Shown here piece by piece: positions 44,649-57,466 of a stretch of DNA of 64,000 nt. Origin of the DNA: Companilactobacillus allii (lineage in GTDB: Bacteria; Bacillota; Bacilli; Lactobacillales; Lactobacillaceae); the NCBI RefSeq assembly GCF_001971585.1, contig NZ_CP019323.1, forward strand, positions 1,168,053 to 1,232,052. The letters run 5' to 3'. The first letter of the stretch is position 1. Each line of letters starts with the position of its first letter. The position numbers and the translations under genes were made by a program. The notes beneath the pieces are model-generated. The model did not search any database and had not been told where the DNA came from. It was given only the letters and a program-made list of their open reading frames with translations.

Positions 44649-45044
44649 ATGAAAAAAACAAGAGTTATTAATTCAGATATATCACGCGTCATTTCTCAAA
44701 TGGGACATTTTGACACAATCGGTATTGGGGATGCAGGAATGCCTGTACCTTCAGATACTGAAAAGATCGACTTGGCACTAGAGGCCGGAATTCCTAGTTT
44801 CATGCAAGTTCTTGAAAATGTCTTGAGTGAACTACAAGTTCAAAAAGTCTATCTAGCTGAAGAAATCAAAGTTCAAAATCCAGAACAATTGGCCGCAGTT
44901 AAAAAAGTTGTTGGGGATATTCCTATTGAATACATGCCTCATGAACAAATGAAGAAGGACTTAAGCGACACTAAGGCATTCATTCGTACTGGAGAGGAAA
45001 CTCCATATTCTAATATTTTGCTTGAGAGTGGAGTAGTTTTTTAG
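44649..45044 (+). CDS. rbsD: D-ribose pyranase
   Basis: 131 aa from ATG 44649 (SD AAAGGTG). Converts beta-pyranose to furanose forms of ribose before phosphorylation. Full-length signature: [20 protein letters not shown] with the catalytic His, [27 protein letters not shown], and [19 protein letters not shown] at the C-terminus. First gene of rbsD-rbsK; no ribose transporter in the window. Confidence 0.95.
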   Translation: MKKTRVINSDISRVISQMGHFDTIGIGDAGMPVPSDTEKIDLALEAGIPSFMQVLENVLSELQVQKVYLAEEIKVQNPEQLAAVKKVVGDIPIEYMPHEQMKKDLSDTKAFIRTGEETPYSNILLESGVVF

Positions 45045-45074
45045 ATTAATTTAAGAGAAGGAAAAACATTATTT

Positions 45075-45986
45075 ATGAAGAAAATTGTAGTTCTTGGGTC
45101 AATTAACGTTGATACAATACTAAACATTGCTAGACTACCACTTCCTGGTGAAACGATGGCTATGAGAGACCGTTCTGTTGCAGGTGGTGGTAAAGGTGCC
45201 AACCAAGCGATTGCTGCTGTTAGAGCTGGTGCAGAGACTTCATTCATCAGTAAAGTTGGTAAGGATCATGCATCTGACTTTATGATGGATACATTCAAAA
45301 ATGATAATTTAAATGTTGATCATGTTACAGAGGATGAAAAAGCTGGAACTGGTAAAGCATATATTTTATTAGATGAAAAAGGCCAAAATAGTATCTTGGT
45401 TTATGGTGGTGCCAATCAAACGATTACTGCTGAAGATATTCATGAAGCTGAGGAATCAATTAGTGCAGCAGATTGTGTTATTGCACAGTTTGAAACACCA
45501 ATACCTGCAACCATTGAAATGTTCAAGATTGCTAGGAAAAATGGTGTAACAACTATTTTGAATCCAGCGCCAGCCAATGGTGATATTCCTAAGGAATTAT
45601 TGGAGAATACTGATATTATTACTCCTAACGAAATAGAGGCTGAAGCAATAACTGGAGTTAAAGTTACTGATGTCGATTCTATGAAGGCAGCCTCTGAAGA
45701 ATTTCATAAGTTGGGTGTTAAAACAGTAATTATTACGGTTGGATCCAAAGGATCATTTTACTCATTAGTTGACAATAAGTATGGCTTTGTAAATGCATTC
45801 AAAGTCAAAGCTGTTGATACAACTGCAGCAGGGGACACGTTTATCGGATACCTTGCCGCAAACTTGAATAAGGATTTGAGCAACTTGGAAGAAGCAATGA
45901 CTATCGCAAGTAAAGCGTCTTCATTCACTGTTCAGGTACAAGGAGCTCAGAATTCTATACCTTATAAAAAACAAGTTAAATTGTAA
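45075..45986 (+). CDS. rbsK: ribokinase
   Basis: 303 aa. PfkB family; phosphorylates D-ribose to ribose 5-phosphate. N-terminal VVLGSINVDTILNIARLPLP, substrate motif RSVAGGGKGANQAIAAVRAG, ILNPAPANG, ITPNEIEAE, and the ATP/catalytic DTTAAGDTFIGYLAA near residue 249 with Asp as base. 30 bases after rbsD. Confidence 0.96.
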   Translation: MKKIVVLGSINVDTILNIARLPLPGETMAMRDRSVAGGGKGANQAIAAVRAGAETSFISKVGKDHASDFMMDTFKNDNLNVDHVTEDEKAGTGKAYILLDEKGQNSILVYGGANQTITAEDIHEAEESISAADCVIAQFETPIPATIEMFKIARKNGVTTILNPAPANGDIPKELLENTDIITPNEIEAEAITGVKVTDVDSMKAASEEFHKLGVKTVIITVGSKGSFYSLVDNKYGFVNAFKVKAVDTTAAGDTFIGYLAANLNKDLSNLEEAMTIASKASSFTVQVQGAQNSIPYKKQVKL

Positions 45987-46027
45987 TTTTTTATAGAAAT
46001 TTACTTAAACAGATTTAGTTGGACAAT

Positions 46028-46056
46028 TTGAAATGATGACGGATACATGTTAATAT
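46028..46056 (+). promoter_or_regulatory. promoter of the cold-shock gene
   Basis: TTGAAA (46028-46033), 17-bp spacer, TAATAT (46051-46056). Predicts an about 108-nt leader before the start codon, as is usual for cold-shock mRNAs whose leaders refold with temperature. Confidence 0.65.
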
Positions 46057-46170
46057 AGGTATGTATTTTTGAATGGTAAGTGGTTCGATTGGTTTTATTT
46101 AATAAAGGCTTTCTTCCATGATGTACCACGAGATAATGCACAAATATTAGTTATCAGGAGGAACAGTCTG

Positions 46171-46371
46171 ATGGAACATGGAACAGTAAAATGGTTTAAC
46201 GCAGAAAAGGGTTATGGTTTTATTACTCGTGAAGATGGTAGTGATGTATTCGTACATTTCTCAGCCATCCAAGGTGACGGTTATAAGACACTTGAAGAAG
46301 GTCAAGCCGTAACATTCGATATCGAAGATAGCGATCGTGGACCACAAGCTTCAAACGTTGTTAAGAACTAA
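46171..46371 (+). CDS. cold-shock protein (CspA family)
   Basis: 66 aa, ATG with SD AGGAGGA. Complete [23 protein letters not shown] (RNP1), DVFVHFSAI (RNP2), and the final [10 protein letters not shown]. Single-stranded nucleic acid-binding RNA chaperone. Own promoter, long leader and own terminator. The frame extends upstream to 46069, but the family length and SD fix this start. Confidence 0.96.
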   Translation: MEHGTVKWFNAEKGYGFITREDGSDVFVHFSAIQGDGYKTLEEGQAVTFDIEDSDRGPQASNVVKN

Positions 46372-46387
46372 TAACATTTAAAGTCAG

Positions 46388-46416
46388 AAGCCAACTCGAA
46401 AAGAGTTGGCTTTTTT
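46388..46416 (+). terminator. terminator after csp
   Basis: AGCCAACTC-GAAAA-GAGTTGGCT followed by TTTTT. Confidence 0.95.
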
Positions 46417-46516
46417 AGTACAATTTTTTTGACTATACAAAAAATTTACAATAAAGAAACATAAAATTTACATTGATTCGATACAATTAATATTTAGTTA
46501 AAGGAGTGTTGAAGTG

Positions 46517-47728
46517 ATGCAGCAAAATACTGTCAATTGGAGAAAAAATTTTAAAATAGTATGGTTTGGCAGTATGATTACTGATCTTGGAAATGCTATG
46601 ACTCTGCCTTTTATTGTTTTGTATATTGATACATTAGGCAATTTTACTAATTCTGAATTGAATATTTTGGGAGCCTTAGCATTTTCACTTACATATTTTG
46701 CCAAAGCAATCGTATCTCCATTATGGGGAAGATTGGCTGATCAAAAGGGACGAAAGTTGATGTGTCTTCGAGCTTCTGGAATAATGACGATTACGATATT
46801 TTTGGTAGGACTTTCACCTAATATTTGGTTTTTGTTATTTTTTAGAACACTTCAGGGGGCGTTTTCTGGATATATAAATAACGCCAATGCGCTTATATCA
46901 GTGGAAGCTCCTGTTGATAAACGTGGCAAAGTAATGAGCAAATTGATAACTGGTAGTATAACTGGGACACTAATGGGACCGCTTCTGGGTGGAATTTTAG
47001 CAAGCACAGTTGGTTATAGGGGATCTTTTTTTGTAACTAGTTTATTGATGGCAGTAGTATTTGTAACTACATTATTCGGAGTAAATGAAGAGTTTGTTCC
47101 TATAAAAAGGGATGATTTGAAGCCCGTAATTCCAATTATGAAAAAAATAGGTAGCGGATTTTTTATCTCTTTATTTGTTTCACTACTGACGATTCAAGCT
47201 ACAACTAATGCAATTACACCAATGATAAGTTTGTTTGTGAAGGAGATAGCTCCTAATAGTCATAATTTGAATATCTTAACTGGTATTGTTTCGTCTGCAC
47301 CGGGATTTGCCACTATAATAATGGCAGGATCAGTGGGTGGTTTGATTGATAAATTCGGTGCTCAGAGTATATTGATGACATTTTTGATCCTAGCAATATT
47401 TACTTTGTTTTTAACAAGCTTTATACAAAATGTTTGGCAATTTGCGACGTTACGATTTGTTCTCGGCATTGCTGACGCGGCACTACTTCCGGCCATTCAG
47501 ATCTTGACTGTCCAAAATGTCCCACAAGATATTTTCGGGCGGATATTTAGTTATAACCAATCAGCACAAGCTATGGGAAGTGTTATTGGACCAATAATAG
47601 CAGCAACGATCGCCAATGGTTTGGGATATCGTAGCATCTTCTTATTTACTGGTGGATTGGAAATTATCGCTTTGTTATGTTGGCTAAGATATTATCGTGG
47701 TAAGAAGCAATTACAAAGAAAAGATTAA
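46517..47728 (+). CDS. MFS transporter, DHA1 drug-efflux type
   Basis: 403 aa from ATG 46517; GTG at 46514 is equally possible by its 7-base spacing to AAGGAG. Twelve hydrophobic segments, motif A in loop 2-3 as GRLADQKGRKLMCL, motif C-like LMGPLLGGILAS on TM5. Resembles the PmrA/MdtG branch of proton antiporters exporting drugs. Substrate cannot be told. Single gene; no terminator seen immediately downstream. Confidence 0.82.
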   Translation: MQQNTVNWRKNFKIVWFGSMITDLGNAMTLPFIVLYIDTLGNFTNSELNILGALAFSLTYFAKAIVSPLWGRLADQKGRKLMCLRASGIMTITIFLVGLSPNIWFLLFFRTLQGAFSGYINNANALISVEAPVDKRGKVMSKLITGSITGTLMGPLLGGILASTVGYRGSFFVTSLLMAVVFVTTLFGVNEEFVPIKRDDLKPVIPIMKKIGSGFFISLFVSLLTIQATTNAITPMISLFVKEIAPNSHNLNILTGIVSSAPGFATIIMAGSVGGLIDKFGAQSILMTFLILAIFTLFLTSFIQNVWQFATLRFVLGIADAALLPAIQILTVQNVPQDIFGRIFSYNQSAQAMGSVIGPIIAATIANGLGYRSIFLFTGGLEIIALLCWLRYYRGKKQLQRKD

Positions 47729-47806
47729 GTAAGGTCCCTTCGTCATATTTTTTTCAAATATATCAGCTATAATAGAAAATAATGACAAAAAAGGGATATT
47801 AAACAA

Positions 47807-48451
47807 TTGCCGCAAAAAAGAAGATCCACTAGCCGTAAGAATTATCGGCGCCGAAAGAAAAATAATAATACATCTGTAATTACTGTGTTAATAATAGTTG
47901 CTGTAATTCTTGTGGGATTTTTTGGTTATCGTCGTTATACACAATATCGAGAAGAAACTAGAGTAGAAGAGGTTCATCAAGAACGTAATACTTTTGTAAA
48001 AAAAATCTCACCTTACGCAGTCACTTTAGGTAATGAATATGGCGTATTACCAAGTATTACTATTGCACAAGCTATATTAGAGAGTGATTGGGGCAACAGC
48101 ACCTTAGCAAAGGATTATAATAATTACTATGGTGTAAAGGGAGATGATCCCAGCAATACCAAGGTATTACAAACAAAAGAGTATACAAATGGACAATGGA
48201 TCACAATAAATGGACGTTTTAGAGTGTATGCGAATTTTAGAGAATCAATGAAGGATCATGCGGAGCTATTAGTAAATGGAACCACTTGGAATTCCGAACA
48301 ATATAAACAAGTCATACAATCAAAGGATTATATTGATGCTGCTGTGGCACTTCAAACAGATGGATATGCGACTGATCCGGGTTACACAAGTAAAATTATT
48401 CGGATTATACAAAAATATAATCTAAAAAAGTACGATGAAGGTATCAAGTGA
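47807..48451 (+). CDS. membrane-anchored N-acetylglucosaminidase (FlgJ/LytG-type)
   Basis: 214 aa, TTG start after AAAAGGGAT. Very basic N-terminus (KRRSTSRKNYRRRKK), one TM (22-40), then a glucosaminidase domain (GH73) at about 65-210: ILESDWGNSTLAKDYNNYYG with likely catalytic Glu92, FRVYANFRESMKDHAELL, and YATDPGYTSKIIRII. Cleaves GlcNAc-MurNAc bonds in peptidoglycan during growth. No separate wall-binding repeats. Upstream of xpt with a 50-base gap. Confidence 0.85.
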   Translation: MPQKRRSTSRKNYRRRKKNNNTSVITVLIIVAVILVGFFGYRRYTQYREETRVEEVHQERNTFVKKISPYAVTLGNEYGVLPSITIAQAILESDWGNSTLAKDYNNYYGVKGDDPSNTKVLQTKEYTNGQWITINGRFRVYANFRESMKDHAELLVNGTTWNSEQYKQVIQSKDYIDAAVALQTDGYATDPGYTSKIIRIIQKYNLKKYDEGIK

Positions 48452-48486
48452 AAAACAAAATATGATAGACTCTAATTATTCTATAA

Positions 48487-49083
<597 letters not shown>

Positions 49084-49117
49084 AGGTACAAGCGCTACTT
49101 CATAGGAAGGTGGATTT

Positions 49118-50248
49118 ATGACTTTTATTGCGCCTGGTAAAACGCTAGGAATAATTGGCGGTGGCAGTGAAACTTATTTATTTGAATTGGAGGCCAAAAG
49201 AATGGGGTTTAGAACCATGCTTTTGACTTTTGAAGATGATGATATAGCTACACAAGCCGCGGATAATTACATAGTTGGTGAATTAGAAAACATCGAGAAT
49301 TTAAGTGAATTAGGCCATAGAAGTGACCTTCTTTTGTATATGGATGAGAATTTCAACAGTGACTTATTAAAGCAACTAGAAGTTGAGTTCAATGTTGCTC
49401 AAGGTTCAGAGCTATTGTCCATTGCACAAGATAGGTACATTGAACGCACATTCTTAAATGATTTGAATATTAATGTACCGCCCTTTTTCTCAATTGTAAC
49501 GACTGAGGATATTAAAAAGGCGGTAAAAGAAATTGGATTTCCTTGTATTTTGAAACCAATTCAAAAGAATCAAACGATTCTTAAACGACATGTCATTTAC
49601 AATTATGAAGATGTGGATAAACTTACTAAGTTATTGGCAAATGGGACATATATTCTAGAAGCTTGGATTGACACCAAGACAGAATATTCTGTTATGGTTA
49701 GCAAGAGTAAGAATGAAAAAATTCATACTTTCCCAATGATCAAAGAAATTTATGATGGATCAAATCTTATGAGTTCTTATTTATTCAAGAAGAATGATCC
49801 TGATATTGAAGCAGAAATGCAAAGAGTGGCGTTAAAAGTTGCTAATAAATTAAGCTACGTTGGAATTTTTGGAATTGGCTTCTTGGTATCTCAATCAGGG
49901 GTATTGTACGTTAAAAGGATTTTTCCAGGAATTAATTATTCAGCTAATGTTTATCAAGAGGCTGCTAGAGTTTCGCAATTTGAGCTACACATTCGAGCAA
50001 TATGTGATTGGCCGATCCCAGAGATCTATCCTATGGTAAATGCTTCAACGCTTAAGATTGTTGAGGGTAACTTGCCACAAAGTTTAGATTTATTACAGGA
50101 AAAGGCACAATGGAAATTCAATTACTACACGGGTTTTAAAGCTAAGAATGAAGCTAACCGTGATGTTGGATATATATCAGTAATTTCAGATGATGCAGAT
50201 GAATTAAAAGAAGATATCTTATCAACTAATATTTGGAGAGTAGAATAA
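49118..50248 (+). CDS. PurK-like ATP-grasp protein lacking catalytic motifs
   Basis: 376 aa, SD GGAAGGTGG. N-terminal domain like PurK (TLGIIGGGSETYLFELEAKR, AAD..IVG) and a central ATP-grasp part (IAQDRYIERTFL). Residues that define N5-CAIR synthase are replaced: the Gly-rich ATP loop after ILK reads PIQKNQTILKR at about 143-153, the metal-binding Glu motif is GIFGIGFLV (about 248-256), and the NE-APRPHNSGH motif is KRIFPGINYSANVY (about 267-280). The C-terminal RVSQFELHIRAI is kept. Frame intact, between xpt and purB where purK normally lies. Probably no longer a CAIR synthase. Confidence 0.85.
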   Translation: MTFIAPGKTLGIIGGGSETYLFELEAKRMGFRTMLLTFEDDDIATQAADNYIVGELENIENLSELGHRSDLLLYMDENFNSDLLKQLEVEFNVAQGSELLSIAQDRYIERTFLNDLNINVPPFFSIVTTEDIKKAVKEIGFPCILKPIQKNQTILKRHVIYNYEDVDKLTKLLANGTYILEAWIDTKTEYSVMVSKSKNEKIHTFPMIKEIYDGSNLMSSYLFKKNDPDIEAEMQRVALKVANKLSYVGIFGIGFLVSQSGVLYVKRIFPGINYSANVYQEAARVSQFELHIRAICDWPIPEIYPMVNASTLKIVEGNLPQSLDLLQEKAQWKFNYYTGFKAKNEANRDVGYISVISDDADELKEDILSTNIWRVE

Positions 50249-50251
50249 CTT

Positions 50252-51547
50252 ATGATTGACAGATATGTAACTAAAAAAATGAGCCCCATTTGGACAGACC
50301 AAAATAGATTTCAAGCATGGCTAGAAGTCGAAATTGCTGCGACACAAGCATGGAGCAAATTAGGTGAAGTTCCTGTTGCAGATGCAGAGTTGGTTGCTAA
50401 GAATGCTAAATTTAATGTTGAAGAAATCAAAGAAATAGAAAAAGAAACAAAACATGATGTAGTTGCTTTTACAAGAGATGTATCGAGATATCTAGGACCA
50501 GAGAAAAAGTGGGTTCATTTTGGACTTACTTCAACAGATGTTGTTGATACAGCTTATGGTTACTTAATGAAACAAGCCAATGACATTATTAGAGAAGATT
50601 TGGATACTTTCTTAGAAGTAGTTAAAGAAAAGGCACTCGAATATAAAGACACTGTCATGATTGGACGTACCCATGGTGTACATGCAGAACCTACAACCTT
50701 TGGTTTGGTATTAGCTAATTGGTATTCAGAAATCAAACGTGATATAGAGCGTTTCGATCATGCAGCTAAGGGTGTTGAAGCAGGTAAAATCAGTGGTGCT
50801 GTTGGTAGTTTTGCCAATGTTCCACCTAAGGTTGAAGAATTAGTATGTGCTAAGTTGGGTATTCGTGCTCAAGAGATTTCTACACAAGTTCTTCCACGTG
50901 ATTTACATGCTGAATATATTCAAACTATGGCGCTGATTGCTACTTCAATTGAGCGATTTGCTTTGGAAGTAAGACATTTACAAAGAACCGAGGTTCGTGA
51001 AGCCGAGGAGTATTTTGCAGCTGGTCAAAAAGGATCATCAGCAATGCCTCATAAACGTAATCCTATTGGATCTGAAAATGTTACTGGATTGGCACGTGTC
51101 ATCAGAGGACATGCGTTCACTGCACTGGAAGATGTTCCATTGTGGCATGAAAGAGATATTTCACATAGTTCCGCAGAACGTATAATAATTCCTGATACAA
51201 CTGAGTTATTGGATTATATTTTGACTCGTTTTACTAAGATAACTAAGGATCTAACCGTATTCCCAGATAAAATGATGGAAGATATGAATATTACACATGG
51301 ATTGATCTTCTCACAACGTGTAATGCTCAAACTTGTTGAAAGTGGTCTTAGCCGTGAACAAGCTTATGACATCGTTCAACCCAAGACAGCTATGGTTTGG
51401 GATGAGAAAAAGGATTTCCGTACATTACTAGAAGCCGATAGTCGTGTTACTGATAAACTTTCAAAAGATGATATCGACGATGCATTTGATTATCATTGGC
51501 ATTTAAAACATGTTGATGATATTTTCAAACGTGTAGGATTAGAATAA
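50252..51547 (+). CDS. purB: adenylosuccinate lyase
   Basis: 431 aa, start 3 bases after the PurK-like stop. Splits adenylosuccinate to AMP and fumarate (and SAICAR to AICAR). Visible: [45 protein letters not shown] with active-site His, and the fumarase-superfamily signature [15 protein letters not shown]. Full family length. Ends the xpt-purK-like-purB group, followed by a terminator. Confidence 0.97.
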   Translation: MIDRYVTKKMSPIWTDQNRFQAWLEVEIAATQAWSKLGEVPVADAELVAKNAKFNVEEIKEIEKETKHDVVAFTRDVSRYLGPEKKWVHFGLTSTDVVDTAYGYLMKQANDIIREDLDTFLEVVKEKALEYKDTVMIGRTHGVHAEPTTFGLVLANWYSEIKRDIERFDHAAKGVEAGKISGAVGSFANVPPKVEELVCAKLGIRAQEISTQVLPRDLHAEYIQTMALIATSIERFALEVRHLQRTEVREAEEYFAAGQKGSSAMPHKRNPIGSENVTGLARVIRGHAFTALEDVPLWHERDISHSSAERIIIPDTTELLDYILTRFTKITKDLTVFPDKMMEDMNITHGLIFSQRVMLKLVESGLSREQAYDIVQPKTAMVWDEKKDFRTLLEADSRVTDKLSKDDIDDAFDYHWHLKHVDDIFKRVGLE

Positions 51548-51560
51548 TAATTTCGTTAAG

Positions 51561-51590
51561 AGATATTTGCATATGCAGATATCTTTTTTT
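51561..51590 (+). terminator. terminator after purB
   Basis: AGATATTTGCATATGCAGATATCT is almost fully palindromic and is followed by seven Ts. Confidence 0.88.
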
Positions 51591-51703
51591 GCATCTTTTT
51601 GAGGTACTCTAAATAGTATTATTGTTATTAAAAATTTGCTACAATGTAAAATAGATGTTTTTTGATAAATGTTGATAGATTAAGGATTTGAGGGATTAAA
51701 AAA

Positions 51704-53953
51704 TTGGAAGATGCAATGTTAAAAAGTATGAATACAGAACAACAAGAGGCAGTTATTGCAACACAAGGCCCATTGCTTATCATGGCTGGTGCTGGAAGTG
51801 GAAAAACACGTGTATTAACACATCGTGTTGCATATTTGATTGAAAACAAAAACGTAATGCCTTGGCATGTTTTGGCCATCACTTTCACTAATAAAGCTGC
51901 CAAAGAGATGAAAGAAAGAATAAGTAAACTACTTGGCGAGTCTGCAAATGATGTCTGGGTCTCAACCTTTCATTCACTTTGTGTACGTATATTAAGACGT
52001 GACATTGATAAGATGGGCAAGTCCAGATCATTTACAATCTCAGATCCTTCAGAGCAACGTACTTTGATGAAGCAGATTGTTCAAAGAATGAACTTAGATC
52101 CAAAGCAATATGATCCAAGGGCAATTCTTGGGGCAATAAGTAATGCCAAAAATGACTTACTTACGCCAGCAGATTTTGCTCAAAATGCAAAATCTCCATT
52201 CGAACAAATCGTCGCTAATTGTTATGATGCATATGCCAAAGAAATGGAAAAGAATCAGGCTATGGATTTTGACGATTTGATTATGCAGACAAATATCTTG
52301 TTCGAGCAATGTCCTGATGTATTAGATTATTATCAAACAAAATTTCAGTATATTCACGTCGATGAATATCAGGATACCAATGAAGCTCAATATAAATTGG
52401 TTCAACAATTGGGTGCCAAGTATCGTAATGTTTGTGTTGTTGGTGATGCTGATCAGAGTATTTATGGTTGGCGTGGAGCTAATGTGAAGAATATTATGAA
52501 CTTCGAGAAGGATTATCCTGAAGCGATAACTATTAAGTTGGAACAAAATTATCGTTCAACTAAGACAATTCTTGATGCAGCTAATGAAGTTATAAATAAT
52601 AACTCTGAAAGAAAACCTAAGAACCTATGGACTGATAATGCAAAGGGTGACGATATTAACTTTTATCGTGGACAAAATGAGTCTGATGAAGCACTGTATG
52701 TGGTATCACAAATTAGAGACTTACTATTACAGAATTATAATTATGGTGATTTTGCAATATTGTATCGAACAAATGCTCAATCACGTGCTTTTGAAGAGAA
52801 ATTCTTACAAGCCAATATTCCATATAAGATCATTGGTGGACACAAGTTCTATGATCGTAAAGAAATCAAAGATATTATGGCTTATTTGAGACTTGTTGCT
52901 AACCGCGATGACTCTATGAGTTTTCAGAGAATAATAAATAGTCCTAAACGTGGTATTGGACCAGGTACGATTGAAAAACTGCAAAGATATGCAGATGAAC
53001 ATGGTTGGTCATTACTTGAAGCATCTGAAAATATTGAATTATCATCCCTTCCTGCTAAACCAAGGAAGACCTTTGCTGCATTTGCAAAGTTGATCGATGA
53101 TCTAGCTAAAGAGGCTAAGACGATTTCAATGACAGACTTGATGGATCATTTACTTGATAAGTCAGATTATGTTGATGAATTGAAACAACAAAACAACCTT
53201 GAATCACAAACTAGAATTGAGAATATCGAAGAACTCTTGACTGTTACAACTCAATTCGATCAATCATATGAACCAGATCCTGATATTGATGAAACTAGAT
53301 TAGATTCATTTTTAACTGAATTATCACTAGTAAGTGATCAAGATGATTTAGAAGAAGATCAACAAGAAGTTACTTTAATGACACTACATGCTGCTAAGGG
53401 ATTGGAATTTCCAGTTGTCTTCTTAGTAGGTATGGAAGAAGGAATCTTCCCATTAGGTCGTTCATTAATGAAACAAGAGGATCTAGAAGAAGAGCGAAGA
53501 TTGGCATATGTTGGTATTACTCGTGCCGAAAAGAAATTGTATTTAACAAATGCCTACAGCCGTATGCTTTATGGCCGCCTTCAAACAAATCAAGTATCGC
53601 GATTTGTTGAAGAAATCGACGATAAACATATTAATTGGGTCAATAAAAATGCTGGTGGTATTTCGACAAGTACTACAAAGAATGAATCGAGTCTTCCATT
53701 TTCAAAACGTCGTCGTGCTTCAGCTTATCATTCAAGTTACAAGGTTGATGAAGCCCAAAAGGCGAGTGGTGCTCAAGGTGCTGAAAATGTCAGTTGGAAT
53801 ATTGGTGACAAGGTCGATCATAAGAAGTGGGGACAAGGAACTGTTGTCAAAGTTAATGGTAAGGGCAAAGATGCTGAGTTAGACGTTGCATTTGATAATG
53901 AAGGTATCAAGCGTCTGTTAGCCGAATTCGCTCCTATCAAGAAATCTGAATAA
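51704..53953 (+). CDS. pcrA: ATP-dependent DNA helicase PcrA
   Basis: 749 aa, TTG start with GAGGGA eight bases before; an internal ATG at 51716 is the alternative. SF1A 3'-5' helicase of repair and rolling-circle replication. Motif I GAGSGKTRVL, Ia ITFTNKAAKEMKER, II VDEYQDTN, III VVGDADQSIYGWRGA, IV EQNYRST, V MTLHAAKGLEFPVVF, VI RRLAYVGITRA. C-terminal Tudor-like tail WGQGTVVKVNGKG typical of PcrA/UvrD in Firmicutes. Followed by ligA, 25 bases on. Confidence 0.97.
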   Translation: MEDAMLKSMNTEQQEAVIATQGPLLIMAGAGSGKTRVLTHRVAYLIENKNVMPWHVLAITFTNKAAKEMKERISKLLGESANDVWVSTFHSLCVRILRRDIDKMGKSRSFTISDPSEQRTLMKQIVQRMNLDPKQYDPRAILGAISNAKNDLLTPADFAQNAKSPFEQIVANCYDAYAKEMEKNQAMDFDDLIMQTNILFEQCPDVLDYYQTKFQYIHVDEYQDTNEAQYKLVQQLGAKYRNVCVVGDADQSIYGWRGANVKNIMNFEKDYPEAITIKLEQNYRSTKTILDAANEVINNNSERKPKNLWTDNAKGDDINFYRGQNESDEALYVVSQIRDLLLQNYNYGDFAILYRTNAQSRAFEEKFLQANIPYKIIGGHKFYDRKEIKDIMAYLRLVANRDDSMSFQRIINSPKRGIGPGTIEKLQRYADEHGWSLLEASENIELSSLPAKPRKTFAAFAKLIDDLAKEAKTISMTDLMDHLLDKSDYVDELKQQNNLESQTRIENIEELLTVTTQFDQSYEPDPDIDETRLDSFLTELSLVSDQDDLEEDQQEVTLMTLHAAKGLEFPVVFLVGMEEGIFPLGRSLMKQEDLEEERRLAYVGITRAEKKLYLTNAYSRMLYGRLQTNQVSRFVEEIDDKHINWVNKNAGGISTSTTKNESSLPFSKRRRASAYHSSYKVDEAQKASGAQGAENVSWNIGDKVDHKKWGQGTVVKVNGKGKDAELDVAFDNEGIKRLLAEFAPIKKSE

Positions 53954-53966
53954 TTTGTAAACCTAA

Positions 53967-55997
<2,031 letters not shown>

Positions 55998-56007
55998 GAG
56001 AAAAGTT

Positions 56008-57144
56008 TTGAAAAAATTCATAAAAGCTACAGCGCTAGTAATAATGTGCTCACTTCTTTTAACTGCTTGTGGTAATTTACAAGATTCAGGATTGTCATCT
56101 GGAGGCAGTGATAGCAGCAGTAAGAGTACTGTTCAAACAGCAAGTTCATCGGATACAAGTTCTTATGATGTCTTGATGAGCAATGGTAAGTATAAAACAA
56201 GTGCAATTTCTGGAATAACAGCTTCTGATAACAGCAACACTTTCAATAGTCGTAGTTTTGAAAGCGGACTTTTGAATTTGTCGAAGCAACAATTCTCAAC
56301 TAATTCATATGTTTTCCAAGAAGGACAGGTCTTGTCTGCAGCTACTGTTACTGATTGGTTAGGACGTAAGTCTAAGAAGAATCCAACTGGATTGAACCCT
56401 GCTTCAAATGGTTCAAAGAGTGAGACAAAGAGAGCACCTATGTATTTCCAACAAATGCTTGAAGAAGACTATCTTCAAAAACAAGATGGTAAGTACAAGT
56501 TAGCTGGTATATCAATCGGTATTGCTATGAATAAGATTGATTATTATCAAAAGAAGCAATATGGTGCAACTTATCAAACAACTATTACCAGAGAAGAACA
56601 AAAGACTGAAGGCCAACGTGTTGCTAAAGAAGTAGTTAAACGACTACGTAAGAGAAGTAATGTTGGAAATATCCCAATTACCGTTGGACTTTATTCAGTA
56701 GCACCTGAAGATACTTTGGTTGGTGGAACGTATTTCCAATACTCAGTAAGTAAGAGTGGAGATCTTGGTAATTTTAAGGATCTAGGCTATAAGAATCAAG
56801 TATTGCCAGTGGTAAACGATGAAACTGCGATCAATAGTGGAGATTCGGATTCATTTAGTAATTTCAAGGATAATATCCAAGATTACTTCCCTAACTTGTC
56901 TGGTGTTACAGCACAAGCTCATTATGATGGGACAACTTTGAAGTCAATGGATATTACGATCAATACTCAATTTGATGGATTAGCACAAGTAACTAGTTTT
57001 ACGCAGTTTGTACAACAAAGTGCTTCTAAATACTTACCAACCAATGTAGATTTGGATATCAATATTCAAACTGTAGATAGCCAACAAGCCGTTGTTACAC
57101 GTACTAATAATAAATTTTATACACATGTTTTAGATGCGGATTAA
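56008..57144 (+). CDS. CamS family lipoprotein (sex pheromone precursor-like)
   Basis: 378 aa from TTG 56008, SD TAGGAGAAA; the frame upstream lies within ligA. Signal peptide with lipobox LLTAC (Cys21), Ser-rich linker to about residue 55, then the CamS domain with AVTDWLGRKSKKNPTGLNP-like and APMYFQQMLEEDYL motifs. In enterococci and staphylococci a signal-peptide fragment acts as a mating pheromone; the lipoprotein's own role is unknown. The gene order ligA-camS-gatC is common in lactobacilli. Confidence 0.9.
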   Translation: MKKFIKATALVIMCSLLLTACGNLQDSGLSSGGSDSSSKSTVQTASSSDTSSYDVLMSNGKYKTSAISGITASDNSNTFNSRSFESGLLNLSKQQFSTNSYVFQEGQVLSAATVTDWLGRKSKKNPTGLNPASNGSKSETKRAPMYFQQMLEEDYLQKQDGKYKLAGISIGIAMNKIDYYQKKQYGATYQTTITREEQKTEGQRVAKEVVKRLRKRSNVGNIPITVGLYSVAPEDTLVGGTYFQYSVSKSGDLGNFKDLGYKNQVLPVVNDETAINSGDSDSFSNFKDNIQDYFPNLSGVTAQAHYDGTTLKSMDITINTQFDGLAQVTSFTQFVQQSASKYLPTNVDLDINIQTVDSQQAVVTRTNNKFYTHVLDAD

Positions 57145-57166
57145 TAAGCCTTAAAGGAGAATTTTA

Positions 57167-57466
57167 ATGATTTCAAAAAGTGAAACGCTACACGTAGCTG
57201 AATTAGCAAACCTGAAATTAAAAGATGACGAAGTTGATAGTTTTGTAAGTCAACTTGGTAAGATCGTTGATATGGAAAGTAACTTGGCTTCTGTTGATAC
57301 AGAAGGTGTGAAACCTACTTATAACATGGGAGACACAAGCACGACATTCCGTGAAGATAAGGGAATTCGTACCCAAACTAGAGAGCAAATGTTTGAGAAT
57401 GTTCCTGAATCAGAAGATAACTTGATCAAAGTACCTACAATTGTTGAAAAGGAGGAAGATGAATAG
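57167..57466 (+). CDS. gatC: Asp/Glu-tRNA amidotransferase subunit C
   Basis: 99 aa, SD AAAGGAG. Short helical Gat[21 protein letters not shown], then VKPTYNM and [18 protein letters not shown], which wrap around GatA and contact GatB. Overlaps gatA by one base. Confidence 0.96.
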   Translation: MISKSETLHVAELANLKLKDDEVDSFVSQLGKIVDMESNLASVDTEGVKPTYNMGDTSTTFREDKGIRTQTREQMFENVPESEDNLIKVPTIVEKEEDE

